Shown here: one piece after another, positions 7,372 through 15,422 of the stretch
How positions within the stretch are numbered: position 1 is the first letter of the stretch
Layout: the number at the start of each line of letters is the position of its first letter
Assembly: GCF_003259365.1 (NCBI RefSeq)
Contig: NZ_QLLY01000017.1
Coordinates: 124,001 to 188,000, forward strand
Direction: 5' to 3'
From: Streptomyces sp. PsTaAH-137
GTDB lineage: Bacteria; Actinomycetota; Actinomycetes; Streptomycetales; Streptomycetaceae
Length of the DNA stretch: 64,000 nt
Notes under the pieces: model-generated
What the model was told of the DNA's origin: nothing
The model's database searches: none
The model's input: only the letters and a program-made list of their open reading frames with translations
Made by a program: the position numbers and the translations under genes

Positions 7372-8643
7372 TCAGGCCGTCTCGCGCACAGCCCTGGTGA
7401 GCGTGCGCAGGCCCTCCTCCAGCTCCTCGGGCGTGATCGTCAGCGCCGGAAGCAGCTTGACGACCTCGCTCTCGGGGCCGGACGTCTCGATGAGCAGGCC
7501 GAGCTCGAAGGCGCGCTTGGCGACCTTGCCCGCCCGCTCCTTGTCGCGGAACTCCAGGCCCCACACCAGGCCGCGGCCGCGGTACTCGACGGTGTCCTCG
7601 GGGAACTCGTCGCGCAGCGCGTGCAGCGCCTGGTCGATCTGCTCGCCGCGGGCCAGCGTCTGCTTCTCCATCGCGGCGCCGTCGGCCCAGTACGTCTCCA
7701 GAGCGGCGGCGGCCGTCACGAACGCGGGGTTGTTGCCGCGGAACGTGCCGTTGTGCTCGCCCGGCTCCCAGACGTCGAGCTCCGGCTTGAACAGGCACAG
7801 GGACATAGGGAGTCCGTACCCGCTGATGGACTTCGAAACAGTCACGATGTCCGGTGTGATGCCCGCCTCCTCGAAGGAGAAGAAGGCACCGGTGCGGCCG
7901 CAGCCCATCTGGATGTCGTCGACGATCAGCAGCATGTCCCAGCGCTTGCAGACGTCGGCCAGCTTGCGCAGCCACTCGGCGCGGGCCACGTTGATGCCGC
8001 CCTCGCCCTGGACCGTCTCGACGATCACGGCGGCGGGCGTGTTCAGGCCCGAGCCGGAGTCCTCCAGGAGCCGCTCGAACCAGATGAAGTCCGGCGTCTG
8101 TCCGTCGAGGTAGTTGTCGAACGGCATCGGGGTGCCGTGCACCAGCGGGATGCCGGCGCCGGCCCGCTTGAAGGCGTTGCCGGTCACGGCGAGCGCGCCG
8201 AGCGACATGCCGTGGAAGGCGTTCGTGAACGACACGATCGACTCGCGGCCCTTGACCTTGCGGGCCAGCTTCAGCGCGGACTCGACGGCGTTGGTGCCCG
8301 TCGGGCCCGGGAACATGACCTTGTAGGGCAGGTCGCGCGGGCGCAGGATGACGTTCTGGAACGTCTCCAGGAAGTTGCGCTTCGCGGACGTCGACATGTC
8401 GAGGCCGTGCGTGACGCCGTCCCGCTCGATGTAGTCGATCAGGGCACGTTTCAACACGGGGTTGTTGTGCCCGTAGTTGAGCGATCCGGCGCCCGCGAAG
8501 AAGTCCAGGTACTCGTGGCCGTCCTCGTCGTACATGCGGCTGCCCCGGGCCCGGTCGAAGACGGTGGGCCAACCGCGGCAGTAACTGCGCACCTCCGACT
8601 CAAGGGTCTCGAAGACGCTCAGGTCCGGCTGGGTGATGGTCAC
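7372..8643 (-). CDS. ectB: diaminobutyrate--2-oxoglutarate transaminase EctB
   Basis: A 423-residue class III PLP aminotransferase that makes L-2,4-diaminobutyrate from aspartate semialdehyde and glutamate, the first step to ectoine. Visible landmarks are FFAGAGSLNYGHNNP, FPGPTGTNAVESALKLAR for cofactor phosphate binding, DDIQMGCGRTG, and the Schiff-base lysine K271 in TVSKSISGYGLPMS. The GTG at 8643 was chosen because GAGGAG lies eight bases upstream and the protein then begins TITQPDLSVF as in other EctB; the open frame extends further but without family similarity. It follows ectA after 58 bases and precedes ectC. Confidence 0.97.
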   Translation of the reverse strand: MTITQPDLSVFETLESEVRSYCRGWPTVFDRARGSRMYDEDGHEYLDFFAGAGSLNYGHNNPVLKRALIDYIERDGVTHGLDMSTSAKRNFLETFQNVILRPRDLPYKVMFPGPTGTNAVESALKLARKVKGRESIVSFTNAFHGMSLGALAVTGNAFKRAGAGIPLVHGTPMPFDNYLDGQTPDFIWFERLLEDSGSGLNTPAAVIVETVQGEGGINVARAEWLRKLADVCKRWDMLLIVDDIQMGCGRTGAFFSFEEAGITPDIVTVSKSISGYGLPMSLCLFKPELDVWEPGEHNGTFRGNNPAFVTAAAALETYWADGAAMEKQTLARGEQIDQALHALRDEFPEDTVEYRGRGLVWGLEFRDKERAGKVAKRAFELGLLIETSGPESEVVKLLPALTITPEELEEGLRTLTRAVRETA

Positions 8644-8701
8644 AGAAACAGCTCCTCTGGGGAAGCGAGTGAGGGGGGTTCGCGGTGGGTGGGGATCGGG
8701 G

Positions 8702-9226
8702 TCAGGCGGGAGTGCTGCCGGGGCCGATGGGCCCGATGCGGTACAGCTCCTCGGGCAGGTGCCCGTCGTCCGGGAACAGGCCGGCGTCGAACAGGACCTC
8801 ACGGGCCACACCGGCGCCGTGCCGGCGCGCGTAGGACAGGAACAGCGCCTGGGACGCCGTGTTGTCCGGGGTGATCGTGGTCTCGACGGTGCTGACCGGC
8901 CGCCCGGCGCCCAGGACCTTGGCCGTCAGCCCGTCCAGCAGTTCGCCGGCCAGACCGTGCCCGCGGTGGGCCTCGTCCACGGCGACCTGCCACACCACGA
9001 GGGTGCGCGGGCGCTCCGGACGGATGTAGCCGGTGACGAACCCGGCGACCTCGCCCCGCTCGTCGCGGGCCACCACGGAGGTGGCGGCGAAATCACGGCA
9101 CCAGAGCAGATAGCTGTACGAGGAGTTGAGATCGAGCACCTTCGAGTCACGTGCGATACGCCAGATCGCAGCGCCGTCGGCGACGCCTGGATGGTCGAGC
9201 TGGAATTGCGCTTGTGCGGCGGTCAT
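8702..9226 (-). CDS. ectA: diaminobutyrate acetyltransferase EctA
   Basis: A 174-residue GNAT enzyme that acetylates diaminobutyrate at the gamma nitrogen. It begins MTAAQAQFQLDHP and contains the EctA-typical LDLNSSYSYLLWCRDFA, the acetyl-CoA loop DEAHRGHGLAGELL, and VETTITPDNTASQALF. The start at 9226 agrees with family length; the open frame continues 64 codons upstream without similarity. It is the promoter-proximal gene of ectABCD. A -35/-10 pair is suggested just upstream (9266-9271 and 9243-9248), which would give a very short leader with no evident ribosome-binding site. Confidence 0.96.
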   Translation of the reverse strand: MTAAQAQFQLDHPGVADGAAIWRIARDSKVLDLNSSYSYLLWCRDFAATSVVARDERGEVAGFVTGYIRPERPRTLVVWQVAVDEAHRGHGLAGELLDGLTAKVLGAGRPVSTVETTITPDNTASQALFLSYARRHGAGVAREVLFDAGLFPDDGHLPEELYRIGPIGPGSTPA

Positions 9227-9242
9227 GCGAATTGAATTTACC

Positions 9243-9271
9243 GGCCTATTTTTTGGATTGCATCCGGGCAA
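9243..9271 (-). promoter_or_regulatory. possible ectABCD promoter
   Basis: On the minus strand TTGCCC (9266-9271) and TAGGCC (9243-9248) are separated by 17 bases, a normal spacing for a housekeeping promoter. Transcription would start about ten bases before the ectA ATG. The call is by eye only. Confidence 0.4.
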
Positions 9272-9545
9272 GGGGTTACATGCGCGCTCGATGTGTGTTA
9301 CCGCGCGCGGGTGGGTGCGCGCATGAACCGGCCGCGCAATATGGCGATTTGCGGCGATGATAAGGGGCAAAACGCTGCCGATGTGGAGTGCGTCACAACG
9401 TTGTAACCGGTCCGGCACCCGCCTGAATTACGTCGCTCGGCGTTGTCGAAACCTTAGTGTTTACGCCCGGGAAAACCGGGCAGAAGTCATACGGGAAGCT
9501 GCTCCCGTAATTACGTGAAGAATATGTTGAAGAAGAATAAAGAAA
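9272..9545. other. AT-richer intergenic region with inverted repeats, no gene seen
   Basis: The gap between ectA and the next aminotransferase gene is 373 bases and lower in GC than its surroundings. It holds a perfect palindrome ACAACGTTGT (9395-9404), GCCCGG-GAAAA-CCGGGC (9465-9481), and ACGGGA-N6-TCCCGT (9491-9508). No convincing coding frame is present. These may be operators for the osmotically controlled ect operon or RNA structures; I cannot tell which. Confidence 0.5.
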
Positions 9546-9581
9546 AGCGCCGCCCTCATGAAATCCCATGAAGGCGGCGCT
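9546..9581 (-). terminator. rho-independent terminator with U tract
   Basis: AGCGCCGCC-T/C-TCATG pairs with CATG-A-AGGCGGCGCT around a six-base loop. On the minus strand the stem is followed by TTTTCTTTATTCTTCTTC, an unusually good U-rich tract for a Streptomyces. It lies 19 bases after the stop of the minus-strand aminotransferase gene. Confidence 0.9.
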
Positions 9582-9599
9582 GCTTCTGCGTGCGGGGAA

Positions 9600-10700
9600 T
9601 TACTGCCAGGCGGCCGCGACCGCCTTGCGCGCACCCTCCAGGTCCACCGAGGCGCCGGCCTCCGCGAGCGCCCCGCCGAGCGCGGCCAGCGAGGACTGCA
9701 CGACACCGCGCGTGGCCTGCGGGCCGTAGTGGTTGACGCGGATCATCTCCTGCGCGAGCGCGCCGCCGCCCGCGACCAGCGGCAGCACCGGGTCCACGGC
9801 GAGCGCCTTCGCGACCAGCTCGCGGGCGTCGACGCCGGCGGGCGCCCGCAGCGTCGTGGCGACCGGCGCGGCGTCCCGCGCCTCGTGGACGTACGGCTCA
9901 AGTCCGCCGCCCAGGGCCAGCGTCCCGGCGCGGGTCGCGGCCGCCGCGCTCGCGTGCCGCGCCATCAGCGCGTCGAGCCCCTCGCTCTCGATCCGCTCGA
10001 CACACGCCTCCAGCGCGAGCATCTCCAGCTGCGCGGGCGCGTGCAGCAGCGCCTTGCGGCCGCCGTCGATCCACCGCTGCTTCCAGTCGAGCAGCGACAG
10101 ATAGGAGTGGCGCGGCGCCTGCTCGTTGGCGGTCATCCGCTCCCAGGCGCGGGCGCTCACCGACACCGCCGAGACACCGGCCGGGCCGCCCATCGCCTTC
10201 TGCGCGCCGATCACGCACAGGTCCACGCCCCACGCGTCGGGCAGCACCGGCTCGGCGGCGACCGAGGCGACGGCGTCCAGGTAGAACAGCGCGCCGTGCT
10301 CCCGTACCACCTCGCCGATCTCCGCGACGGGGTTGGTGTTGCCGGTCGCCGCCTCCGCGTGCACCAGCGACACGAAGTCGATCTCGGGGTGCTCGGCGAG
10401 CGCCGCCCGCACCTGCTCCGCGGTGACGGCCGTGTGGAAGGGGACCGCCAGATCGTGCACGGCCGCCCCGCAGTCGCGCAGCCAGTCACCGAAGGTCTGC
10501 CCGTACGGGCCGGTGATCACGTTCAGGGCGACGGTCCCGGGCGCCGCCGTCCCGCGGATCGCGCCCTCCAGCGGCAGCAGCGCCTCGCCCTGCATGATCA
10601 CTACATCCTGGGACGTGTCCATCAGCCGGGCCACACGGTCCTCGATGGAGGCGAAATGCTCGGCGCTCAACGGGGCCAGGTCGAGAAACGGATGCGTCAC
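9600..10700 (-). CDS. alanine--glyoxylate aminotransferase family PLP enzyme
   Basis: A 366-residue class V aminotransferase related to serine/alanine--glyoxylate transaminases. Landmarks: VIMQGEALLPLEGAIRG near residue 40, GPYGQTFGDWL for phosphate binding, FYLDAVASVAAEP with the cofactor aspartate, and the Schiff-base lysine in IGAQKAMGGPAGVSAV. GTG 10700 was chosen because GAAGAGAG lies seven bases upstream; an in-frame GTG at 10721 would add seven residues. The open frame runs far upstream only because the opposite strand codes for the amidohydrolase. The two genes are divergent with 78 bases between starts. A strong terminator follows. The true amino donor and acceptor are unknown. Confidence 0.88.
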   Translation of the reverse strand: MTHPFLDLAPLSAEHFASIEDRVARLMDTSQDVVIMQGEALLPLEGAIRGTAAPGTVALNVITGPYGQTFGDWLRDCGAAVHDLAVPFHTAVTAEQVRAALAEHPEIDFVSLVHAEAATGNTNPVAEIGEVVREHGALFYLDAVASVAAEPVLPDAWGVDLCVIGAQKAMGGPAGVSAVSVSARAWERMTANEQAPRHSYLSLLDWKQRWIDGGRKALLHAPAQLEMLALEACVERIESEGLDALMARHASAAAATRAGTLALGGGLEPYVHEARDAAPVATTLRAPAGVDARELVAKALAVDPVLPLVAGGGALAQEMIRVNHYGPQATRGVVQSSLAALGGALAEAGASVDLEGARKAVAAAWQ

Positions 10701-10765
10701 GGTGGTGCTCTCTTCGCTCACGGGTTCGGACAGGATGCCGATGACGAGCGTACCCACCGCGCCTC

Positions 10766-10771
10766 TAGGCT
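10766..10771 (+). promoter_or_regulatory. -10 element for a probably leaderless amidohydrolase mRNA
   Basis: TAGGCT ends seven bases before the ATG at 10779. That is the right distance for transcription to begin at or next to the start codon, and no ribosome-binding site precedes the ATG. A weak -35 (TGACGA, 10742-10747) is 18 bases upstream. Confidence 0.6.
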
Positions 10772-10778
10772 TCGTTCC

Positions 10779-11873
10779 ATGACCGATGGCGGGGTGCTGC
10801 ATGTGAAGGGCCGGGTCCTGGCCGGGCCCGACGACGTACGCGACGAGCTGTGGGTGGTCGGGGGCCGCGTCACCTACGACCGCCCGGCCGCGGCCGGGCT
10901 CGACGTGACCACGGTCGACGGCTGGGCGCTGCCCGGCCTGGTCGACGCGCACTGCCACGTCGGCCTCGACGCCCACGGCCCGGTCCCCGCCGAGACCGCC
11001 GAGAAGCAGGCCCTGACCGACCGCGACGCGGGCACCCTCCTGCTGCGCGACGCGGGCTCGCCCTCCGACACCCGCTGGATCGACGACCGCGAGGACCTGC
11101 CGCGCATCATCAGGGCCGGCCGGCACATCGCCCGCACCCGCCGCTACATCCGCAACTACGCGCACGAGATCGAGCCCGAGGACCTCGTCGCGTACGTCGC
11201 CCGGGAGGCCCGGCGCGGTGACGGCTGGGTCAAGCTGGTCGGCGACTGGATCGACCGCGGCACCGGGGACCTGAGCGCGTGCTGGCCCCGCGACGCCGTC
11301 GGGGCGGCCATCGCCGAGGCGCACCGGCTCGGGGCCCGGGTGACCGCCCACTGCTTCGCCGAGGACTCGCTCCGCGATCTGGTGGAGGCGGGCATCGACT
11401 GCATCGAGCACGCCACCGGCCTCACCGACGAACTGATCCCGCTCTTCGCCGAGCGCGGGGTCGCCATCGTCCCGACCCTGGTCAACATCGCCACGTTCCC
11501 GGATCTCGCGGCGGGCGGCGAGGGCAAGTTCCCGCGCTGGTCCGCGCACATGCGGCGGCTGTACGAGCGCCGCTACGACACGGTGCGGTCCGCGTACGAC
11601 GCCGGGATCCCGGTGTTCGTCGGCACCGACGCCGGGGGGTCGCTGGCCCACGGTCTGGTGGCCGGCGAGGTCGCCGAACTGGTCCGCGCCGGTGTCCCCG
11701 CGCTCGACGCGCTGTCGGCCACGGCGTGGGGTGCCCGTGCCTGGCTCGGCCGGCCCGGCCTGGAGGAAGGGGCCCCGGCCGACCTGGTGGTGTACGGGGC
11801 CGACCCCCGGGCGGACGTGGGCGTTCTGGCTTCGCCGCGCCGGGTGGTGCTCCGCGGCCGCGTGGTGGGCTGA
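10779..11873 (+). CDS. amidohydrolase family protein (imidazolonepropionase/prolidase-like)
   Basis: A 364-residue metal-dependent hydrolase with the amidohydrolase TIM barrel and the N/C-terminal beta-sandwich. H58 and H60 in LVDAHCHVGLDAH are the first metal ligands; later ligands are the lysine in WVKLVGDWID, the histidines in TAHCFAEDS and CIEHATGL, and the aspartate in GTDAGGSLAHG. Such enzymes hydrolyse C-N bonds of small cyclic amides or peptides; no substrate can be assigned. It is divergent from the class V aminotransferase gene, so the two may serve a common nitrogen-compound pathway. The start is supported by a -10 box at leaderless distance. Confidence 0.88.
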   Translation: MTDGGVLHVKGRVLAGPDDVRDELWVVGGRVTYDRPAAAGLDVTTVDGWALPGLVDAHCHVGLDAHGPVPAETAEKQALTDRDAGTLLLRDAGSPSDTRWIDDREDLPRIIRAGRHIARTRRYIRNYAHEIEPEDLVAYVAREARRGDGWVKLVGDWIDRGTGDLSACWPRDAVGAAIAEAHRLGARVTAHCFAEDSLRDLVEAGIDCIEHATGLTDELIPLFAERGVAIVPTLVNIATFPDLAAGGEGKFPRWSAHMRRLYERRYDTVRSAYDAGIPVFVGTDAGGSLAHGLVAGEVAELVRAGVPALDALSATAWGARAWLGRPGLEEGAPADLVVYGADPRADVGVLASPRRVVLRGRVVG

Positions 11874-11906
11874 CCTCTCCTCGCGCCTGCGTCCCGGCGG
11901 GACTTC

Positions 11907-11928
11907 TCGCGCAGTTCCCCGCGCCCCT
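11907..11928 (+). repeat. interspersed repeat, full core copy 2
   Basis: Complete 22-bp core, preceded by the same GGGACTTC flank type as copy 1 and followed by TCAAGGG. It lies 34 bases after the amidohydrolase stop codon. Confidence 0.85.
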
Positions 11929-11967
11929 TCAAGGGTTGTCGGTCAGGCGCGCCACCGTCGTGGCTGG

Positions 11968-11989
11968 TCGCGCAGTTCCCCGCGCCCCT
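11968..11989 (+). repeat. interspersed repeat, full core copy 3
   Basis: Complete 22-bp core with the flank CGTCGTGGCTGG on its left. This flank plus core is identical over 35 bases to the copy inside cobB at 17221-17255. Confidence 0.85.
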
Positions 11990-12100
11990 GAAGGCATGCG
12001 CTGCGCGCAACCTTCCCCTGGGGCTGCGCTCCGCGCGCCTCTTGATGGGGGCAGGGGTGGCGCGCGTCTTTGATGAGATGGCGCACGAAGTGCGCATCTC

Positions 12101-12122
12101 AGGGGCGCGGGGAACTGCGCGA
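12101..12122 (-). repeat. interspersed repeat, full core copy 4 (inverted)
   Basis: Complete core in reverse orientation. It faces copies 2 and 3, so the three could pair as a long hairpin in an RNA spanning the gap. A stem-loop at 12075-12100 abuts it. Confidence 0.85.
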
Positions 12123-12335
12123 CCAGCCCCCACCGGCCCCCACCCGAGCGACAACCCGTCCCCCCGGCGCCGTGGTTGACACGCAGCGTGACCTGCGGGG
12201 CAATGTGCTCGTTGCACACACATTTGGCGCGCCCGCGCGGCCCACCGGCGGACCCCCGGCGCGCGGGTGACAAGAGGGACGCCAGGGAACAACAGCGCCA
12301 TCAGATTCGAAGACCTGCGCGGAAACCCCCCTTTG

Positions 12336-12370
12336 GAGTGAACTCACGCCTGGTTGCTGCCTGTTCACTC
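12336..12370. promoter_or_regulatory. inverted repeat upstream of the LAETG protein gene
   Basis: GAGTGAAC (12336-12343) and GTTCACTC (12363-12370) are exact reverse complements separated by 19 bases. Their place about 135 bases ahead of the start codon suggests an operator. Each arm also resembles a PHO-box half (GTTCACT), so phosphate control is one option. Confidence 0.45.
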
Positions 12371-12504
12371 TCAGTGCGTAAAGATTCCCTCGTCGGCGAC
12401 GGTGACCGGCGCGGTGCCGTGGGATGTCCCCGTGACACGGCCCGCCCCGCCCGCCGCCGACGCCCTGTCCCGTTTCCGCAGTCACCCCTGGGGGTCTTTC
12501 CAGC

Positions 12505-13461
12505 ATGTCCAGCACCAGCAACACCGTCTCCCGTCGCACCCGCCGCCTCGCCGTGACGGCGACCGCCGCCGTCCTCGCCGTCGGACCCGCGATGCTCGCG
12601 ACCGCGGGCCCGGCGGCGGCCACCGGCGACCACGGCGGCAAGGCCGGCGCGGTGGTCCTGCGCACGGGCCTGGACGTCTCGCTCCTGAACAAGACGGTGA
12701 ACGTGCCGCTGAGGCTCGCGCTCAACGAGGTGCAGGCCCCCGCGAGCGCCGAGAAGACCGCGCTGACCGCCCGCCTGGACGGCGTCGACGGCGGCCAGCC
12801 GTTCAGCGTGCTGCGCGCCGACGTGGCCAAGGCCAGGGCCACCGTGGACGACAAGAAGGCGGAGGGCTTCACGCAGCTCGTCCATGCCAAGGTCCACGTC
12901 CCCGGCCTGCCCCTGCTCTCCCTCATCGAGGTCGACCAGGTCACGTCCAAGGCGCTGTGCGAGGCGGGCAAGAAGCCGGTCGCGGAATCGAACCTGCTGG
13001 GCTCGGTCACCGTGCTCGGCAAGAAGGTCACCCTGACGACGGGCGGCACGACCCGCGTCGATGTCCCGCAGGTCGGCGAGGTCTCCCTCGCCCTGTCCGA
13101 GACCTCCACCACGTCGACCACGGCGGCCGCGTCGGCCCTGCACCTCAAGGTCTCGGTGAACCCCCTGAAGCTGAACGTGGCCGAGGTCAACGGCGAGGTC
13201 ACCCTCGCCGGCGCCACCTGCACCGCGCCCAAGGCGGCCCCGGCGGAGGACCCGAAGCCCCAGGGCGGCACGCCGGAGAAGCCGGTCGAGGCGGCACCGG
13301 TCGAGAACAAGGCGGAGCCCAAGACGGAGACCAAGGCCGACCTGGCGGAGACCGGCGGCAACTCGAACACGCCGTACATCGCGGGCGGCGCGATCGTGCT
13401 GCTCGTCGCGGGCGGCGGCGCGGTCGCGATGGCCCGCAAGGGACGCCGTTCGCGCGCGTAG
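12505..13461 (+). CDS. SCO1860-family LAETG-anchored surface protein
   Basis: A 318-residue secreted protein meant for the cell wall. Residues 1-40 are a signal peptide (arginine-rich start, hydrophobic core, cleavage after GPAAA). The C-terminus has the sortase signal LAETGG at about residue 284, a hydrophobic segment (GGAIVLLVAGGGAVAMA) and the basic tail RKGRRSRA. LAETG is the class E sortase motif of Streptomyces. The mature part has two well-separated cysteines and a proline/lysine/glutamate-rich wall-spanning linker. I recognise it as the SCO1860 family, which sits near ect and cob genes in S. coelicolor. Its function is unknown to me. GGGGG upstream may serve as ribosome-binding site. 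Confidence 0.9.
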   Translation: MSSTSNTVSRRTRRLAVTATAAVLAVGPAMLATAGPAAATGDHGGKAGAVVLRTGLDVSLLNKTVNVPLRLALNEVQAPASAEKTALTARLDGVDGGQPFSVLRADVAKARATVDDKKAEGFTQLVHAKVHVPGLPLLSLIEVDQVTSKALCEAGKKPVAESNLLGSVTVLGKKVTLTTGGTTRVDVPQVGEVSLALSETSTTSTTAAASALHLKVSVNPLKLNVAEVNGEVTLAGATCTAPKAAPAEDPKPQGGTPEKPVEAAPVENKAEPKTETKADLAETGGNSNTPYIAGGAIVLLVAGGGAVAMARKGRRSRA

Positions 13462-13513
13462 CACCTGTCACAGCGGTACCGAATGTCCGGTTCCGCAGAT
13501 ACGTTCGATTGCC

Positions 13514-13879
13514 ATGAGTGACTCGAGTGTCTACGAGGCGGTGGGCGGCGCCCCCGCGGTGGCGGCCGTGGTCGACCTCTTCTATGCCAAGGTCCTGGCG
13601 GACGACGACCTGTCGCCGCACTTCCGCACCACCGACCTCCCGACACTGAAGGCCCATCAGCGGGCCTTCATCGCCACGGCGCTGGGCGGCCCCGAGACGT
13701 ACCGGGGCCGCCCGCTCGACGAGGCGCACGCCCGGCTCGGCCTGACCGGGGCGGACTTCGACCGCGTGGTCACCCACCTCGCCGGCTCCCTGACGGAGGC
13801 GGGCGTGGAACAGCCGCTCATCGCCGAGATCGCGGCCCGCCTGACCCCGCTCAAGCAGCAGATCGTGCAGGACGAGTAG
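13514..13879 (+). CDS. group I truncated haemoglobin
   Basis: A 121-residue 2-over-2 globin that binds haem and a diatomic gas; typical roles are NO or O2 handling. Y24 in DLFYAKVLAD is the B10 tyrosine, the sequence APAVAAVVD and YRGRPLDEAH fit the group I pattern, and H72 is the proximal F8 ligand. The N-terminal SVYEAVGGAPAV motif is also typical. The ATG at 13514 gives normal length. It lies 52 bases after the LAETG gene and is convergent with the cobC-like gene, with only 14 bases between stops. Confidence 0.93.
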   Translation: MSDSSVYEAVGGAPAVAAVVDLFYAKVLADDDLSPHFRTTDLPTLKAHQRAFIATALGGPETYRGRPLDEAHARLGLTGADFDRVVTHLAGSLTEAGVEQPLIAEIAARLTPLKQQIVQDE

Positions 13880-13893
13880 CGCGCCGCCGGTCC

Positions 13894-15354
13894 TTACGCC
13901 AGTACCTCGCGCAGTGCCGCGACGAACGCCGCGCTGGTCCGCCGGTCCCGCACGGCCACCCGCAGCCAGTCCCGCCCGAGCCCCGGGAACGTGTCGCCGC
14001 GCCGCACCGCGAAGCCGGCCGCCCGCAGCCGCTCCCGCACCCCGGCCGCGTCCGGTACCCGCACGAGCAGGAAGGGCGCCTGCGCGGGACCGGCCACGCG
14101 CACCCCGAAGGCCGCCAACTCCCCGAGCAGGTCGATCAGATGGGCCCGGTCGTCCGCGATGTCCCGCGCCGCGGCCTCCGCCTCGGCGACCCCGCGCGCC
14201 GACACGCACGCCTCGGCCGCGACCAGCGCGGGCGACGACACCGGCCACAGCGGCTGCGCCCGCTCCAGCGCCGCCACGACGTCCGGCGCGGCCAGCACAT
14301 ACCCGATGCGCAGCCCCGCGAGCCCCCATGTCTTCGTCAGGCTCCGCAGCACCACGAGACCCGGCACGTCCGTCCGCCCGGCAAGGGACTCCCGCTCGCC
14401 CGGCACCGCGTCCATGAACGCCTCGTCCACGACGAGCACCCGGCCGGGCCGCGCGAGCCGCGCCACCGTGTCGGCGGGATGCAGCACCGAGGTCGGATTG
14501 GTCGGATTGCCGAGCACGACGAGATCCGCGTCGCCCGGCACCCGGGCGGGATCGAGCCGGAACCCGTCCTCCTCCGGCAGCAGCACCCGGCGCACCGCGT
14601 GCCCGGCGTCCCGCAGCGCCGCCTCCGGCTCCGTGAACTGCGGATGGACCACCACCGGCCGCCGCACCCCGAGCGCCCGCGCGAGCAGCACGAACGCCTC
14701 CGCCGCGCCCGACGTCAGCAGCACCCGCTCCGCCGGGACCCCGTGCCGCGCCGCCACCGCCGCCCGTGCCGCCCGGCCGTCCGGATAGGCCGCGAGCCCC
14801 TCCAGCGCGCCGCCGATGTGCTCCCGCAGCCACAACGGTGGCGTGCCCGTACGGACGTTCACCGCGAGATCCGTCAACTTCTCGCCCTCGTCGCGGACTT
14901 CGGCGTCCCCGTGATGGCGCAGATCGGGCCCGTCGCCCTCGCCGTCCGCGCCCGGCACCTCCGGCGCCTCGCACCGCACCACCGTCACCTCCGGATGCGC
15001 GGCGCTCCACCCGTCGGCCTGCGCCCGGCAGCGCCCCGCCACCGACGCCTCGTAGGGCAGCAGGACGACGCGCCGCGCCCCGAGCGCCGTACACCGGTCG
15101 AGCCCCGCGGGCACATCGGGTGCGGCGCCCGACACGAACGCCGTCTCCACGCCCGCGTAACCGCTTCCCTCCCACAACAGCCGCGCGGTGGCGGCGAGTT
15201 CGGCGTTCACGGCCGGATCGGGCGAACCGTGCCCGACGAGCAGCACGGTCACGTCGGCCCGGTCGTGCGGGGTGCGGACGCCGGTGCCGGGGCCGGCGGA
15301 TTCGTCGAGCCGCCGCATCAGCGCGGCGAGCAGGGCCGGGGGAGGGGTGAGCAC
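13894..15354 (-). CDS. cobC: CbiX-like domain fused to CobC-type PLP enzyme (Rv2231c family)
   Basis: A 486-residue two-domain protein. Residues 35-135 resemble one half of a CbiX/SirB cobaltochelatase (LLVGHGSPDPAVNAEL, then ARRVVLLPYEASVAG). Residues 160-486 are a class I/II aminotransferase of the CobC type: TSGAAEAFVLLARAL, LGNPTNPTSVLHPAD, the cofactor aspartate in VVDEAFMD, the Schiff-base lysine K341 in RSLTKTWGLAGLRIGY, and the final arginine region WLRVAVRDRRTS. CobC/CobD enzymes make (R)-1-amino-2-propanol phosphate from threonine phosphate for the corrinoid nucleotide loop. It lies at the edge of the cobalamin genes and runs minus like most of them. The small CbiX domain could bind Co2+ or be a relic. 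Confidence 0.85.
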   Translation of the reverse strand: MLTPPPALLAALMRRLDESAGPGTGVRTPHDRADVTVLLVGHGSPDPAVNAELAATARLLWEGSGYAGVETAFVSGAAPDVPAGLDRCTALGARRVVLLPYEASVAGRCRAQADGWSAAHPEVTVVRCEAPEVPGADGEGDGPDLRHHGDAEVRDEGEKLTDLAVNVRTGTPPLWLREHIGGALEGLAAYPDGRAARAAVAARHGVPAERVLLTSGAAEAFVLLARALGVRRPVVVHPQFTEPEAALRDAGHAVRRVLLPEEDGFRLDPARVPGDADLVVLGNPTNPTSVLHPADTVARLARPGRVLVVDEAFMDAVPGERESLAGRTDVPGLVVLRSLTKTWGLAGLRIGYVLAAPDVVAALERAQPLWPVSSPALVAAEACVSARGVAEAEAAARDIADDRAHLIDLLGELAAFGVRVAGPAQAPFLLVRVPDAAGVRERLRAAGFAVRRGDTFPGLGRDWLRVAVRDRRTSAAFVAALREVLA

Positions 15355-15422
15355 GGGACGGACTCCTAGCGGGTACGGACAGGACGGGCGTGCGAAGGGG
15401 GAAGGCGGGGGAGATCCGGACC

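Larger units (their letters stand above)
11874..12504. other. 631-nt repeat-rich intergenic region, no gene seen
   Basis: No credible coding frame was found between the amidohydrolase and the LAETG protein. The region holds three full copies of the interspersed repeat (11907 and 11968 on plus, 12101 on minus), a GAGATG-GCGCAC / GTGCGC-ATCTC stem-loop at 12075-12100, a TTGACA at 12176 with a weak -10, and a GAGTGAAC / GTTCACTC inverted repeat at 12336-12370 near the start of the surface-protein gene. Confidence 0.7.

Noticed and set aside
9603..11651. One 683-residue fusion on the minus strand
   Set aside because: The N-terminal 300 residues are antisense to the amidohydrolase; the aminotransferase has its own ribosome-binding site and start at 10700.
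12176..12556. Open frame in the repeat-rich gap
   Set aside because: Composition follows the repeats, there is no ribosome-binding site, and it runs into the LAETG gene.
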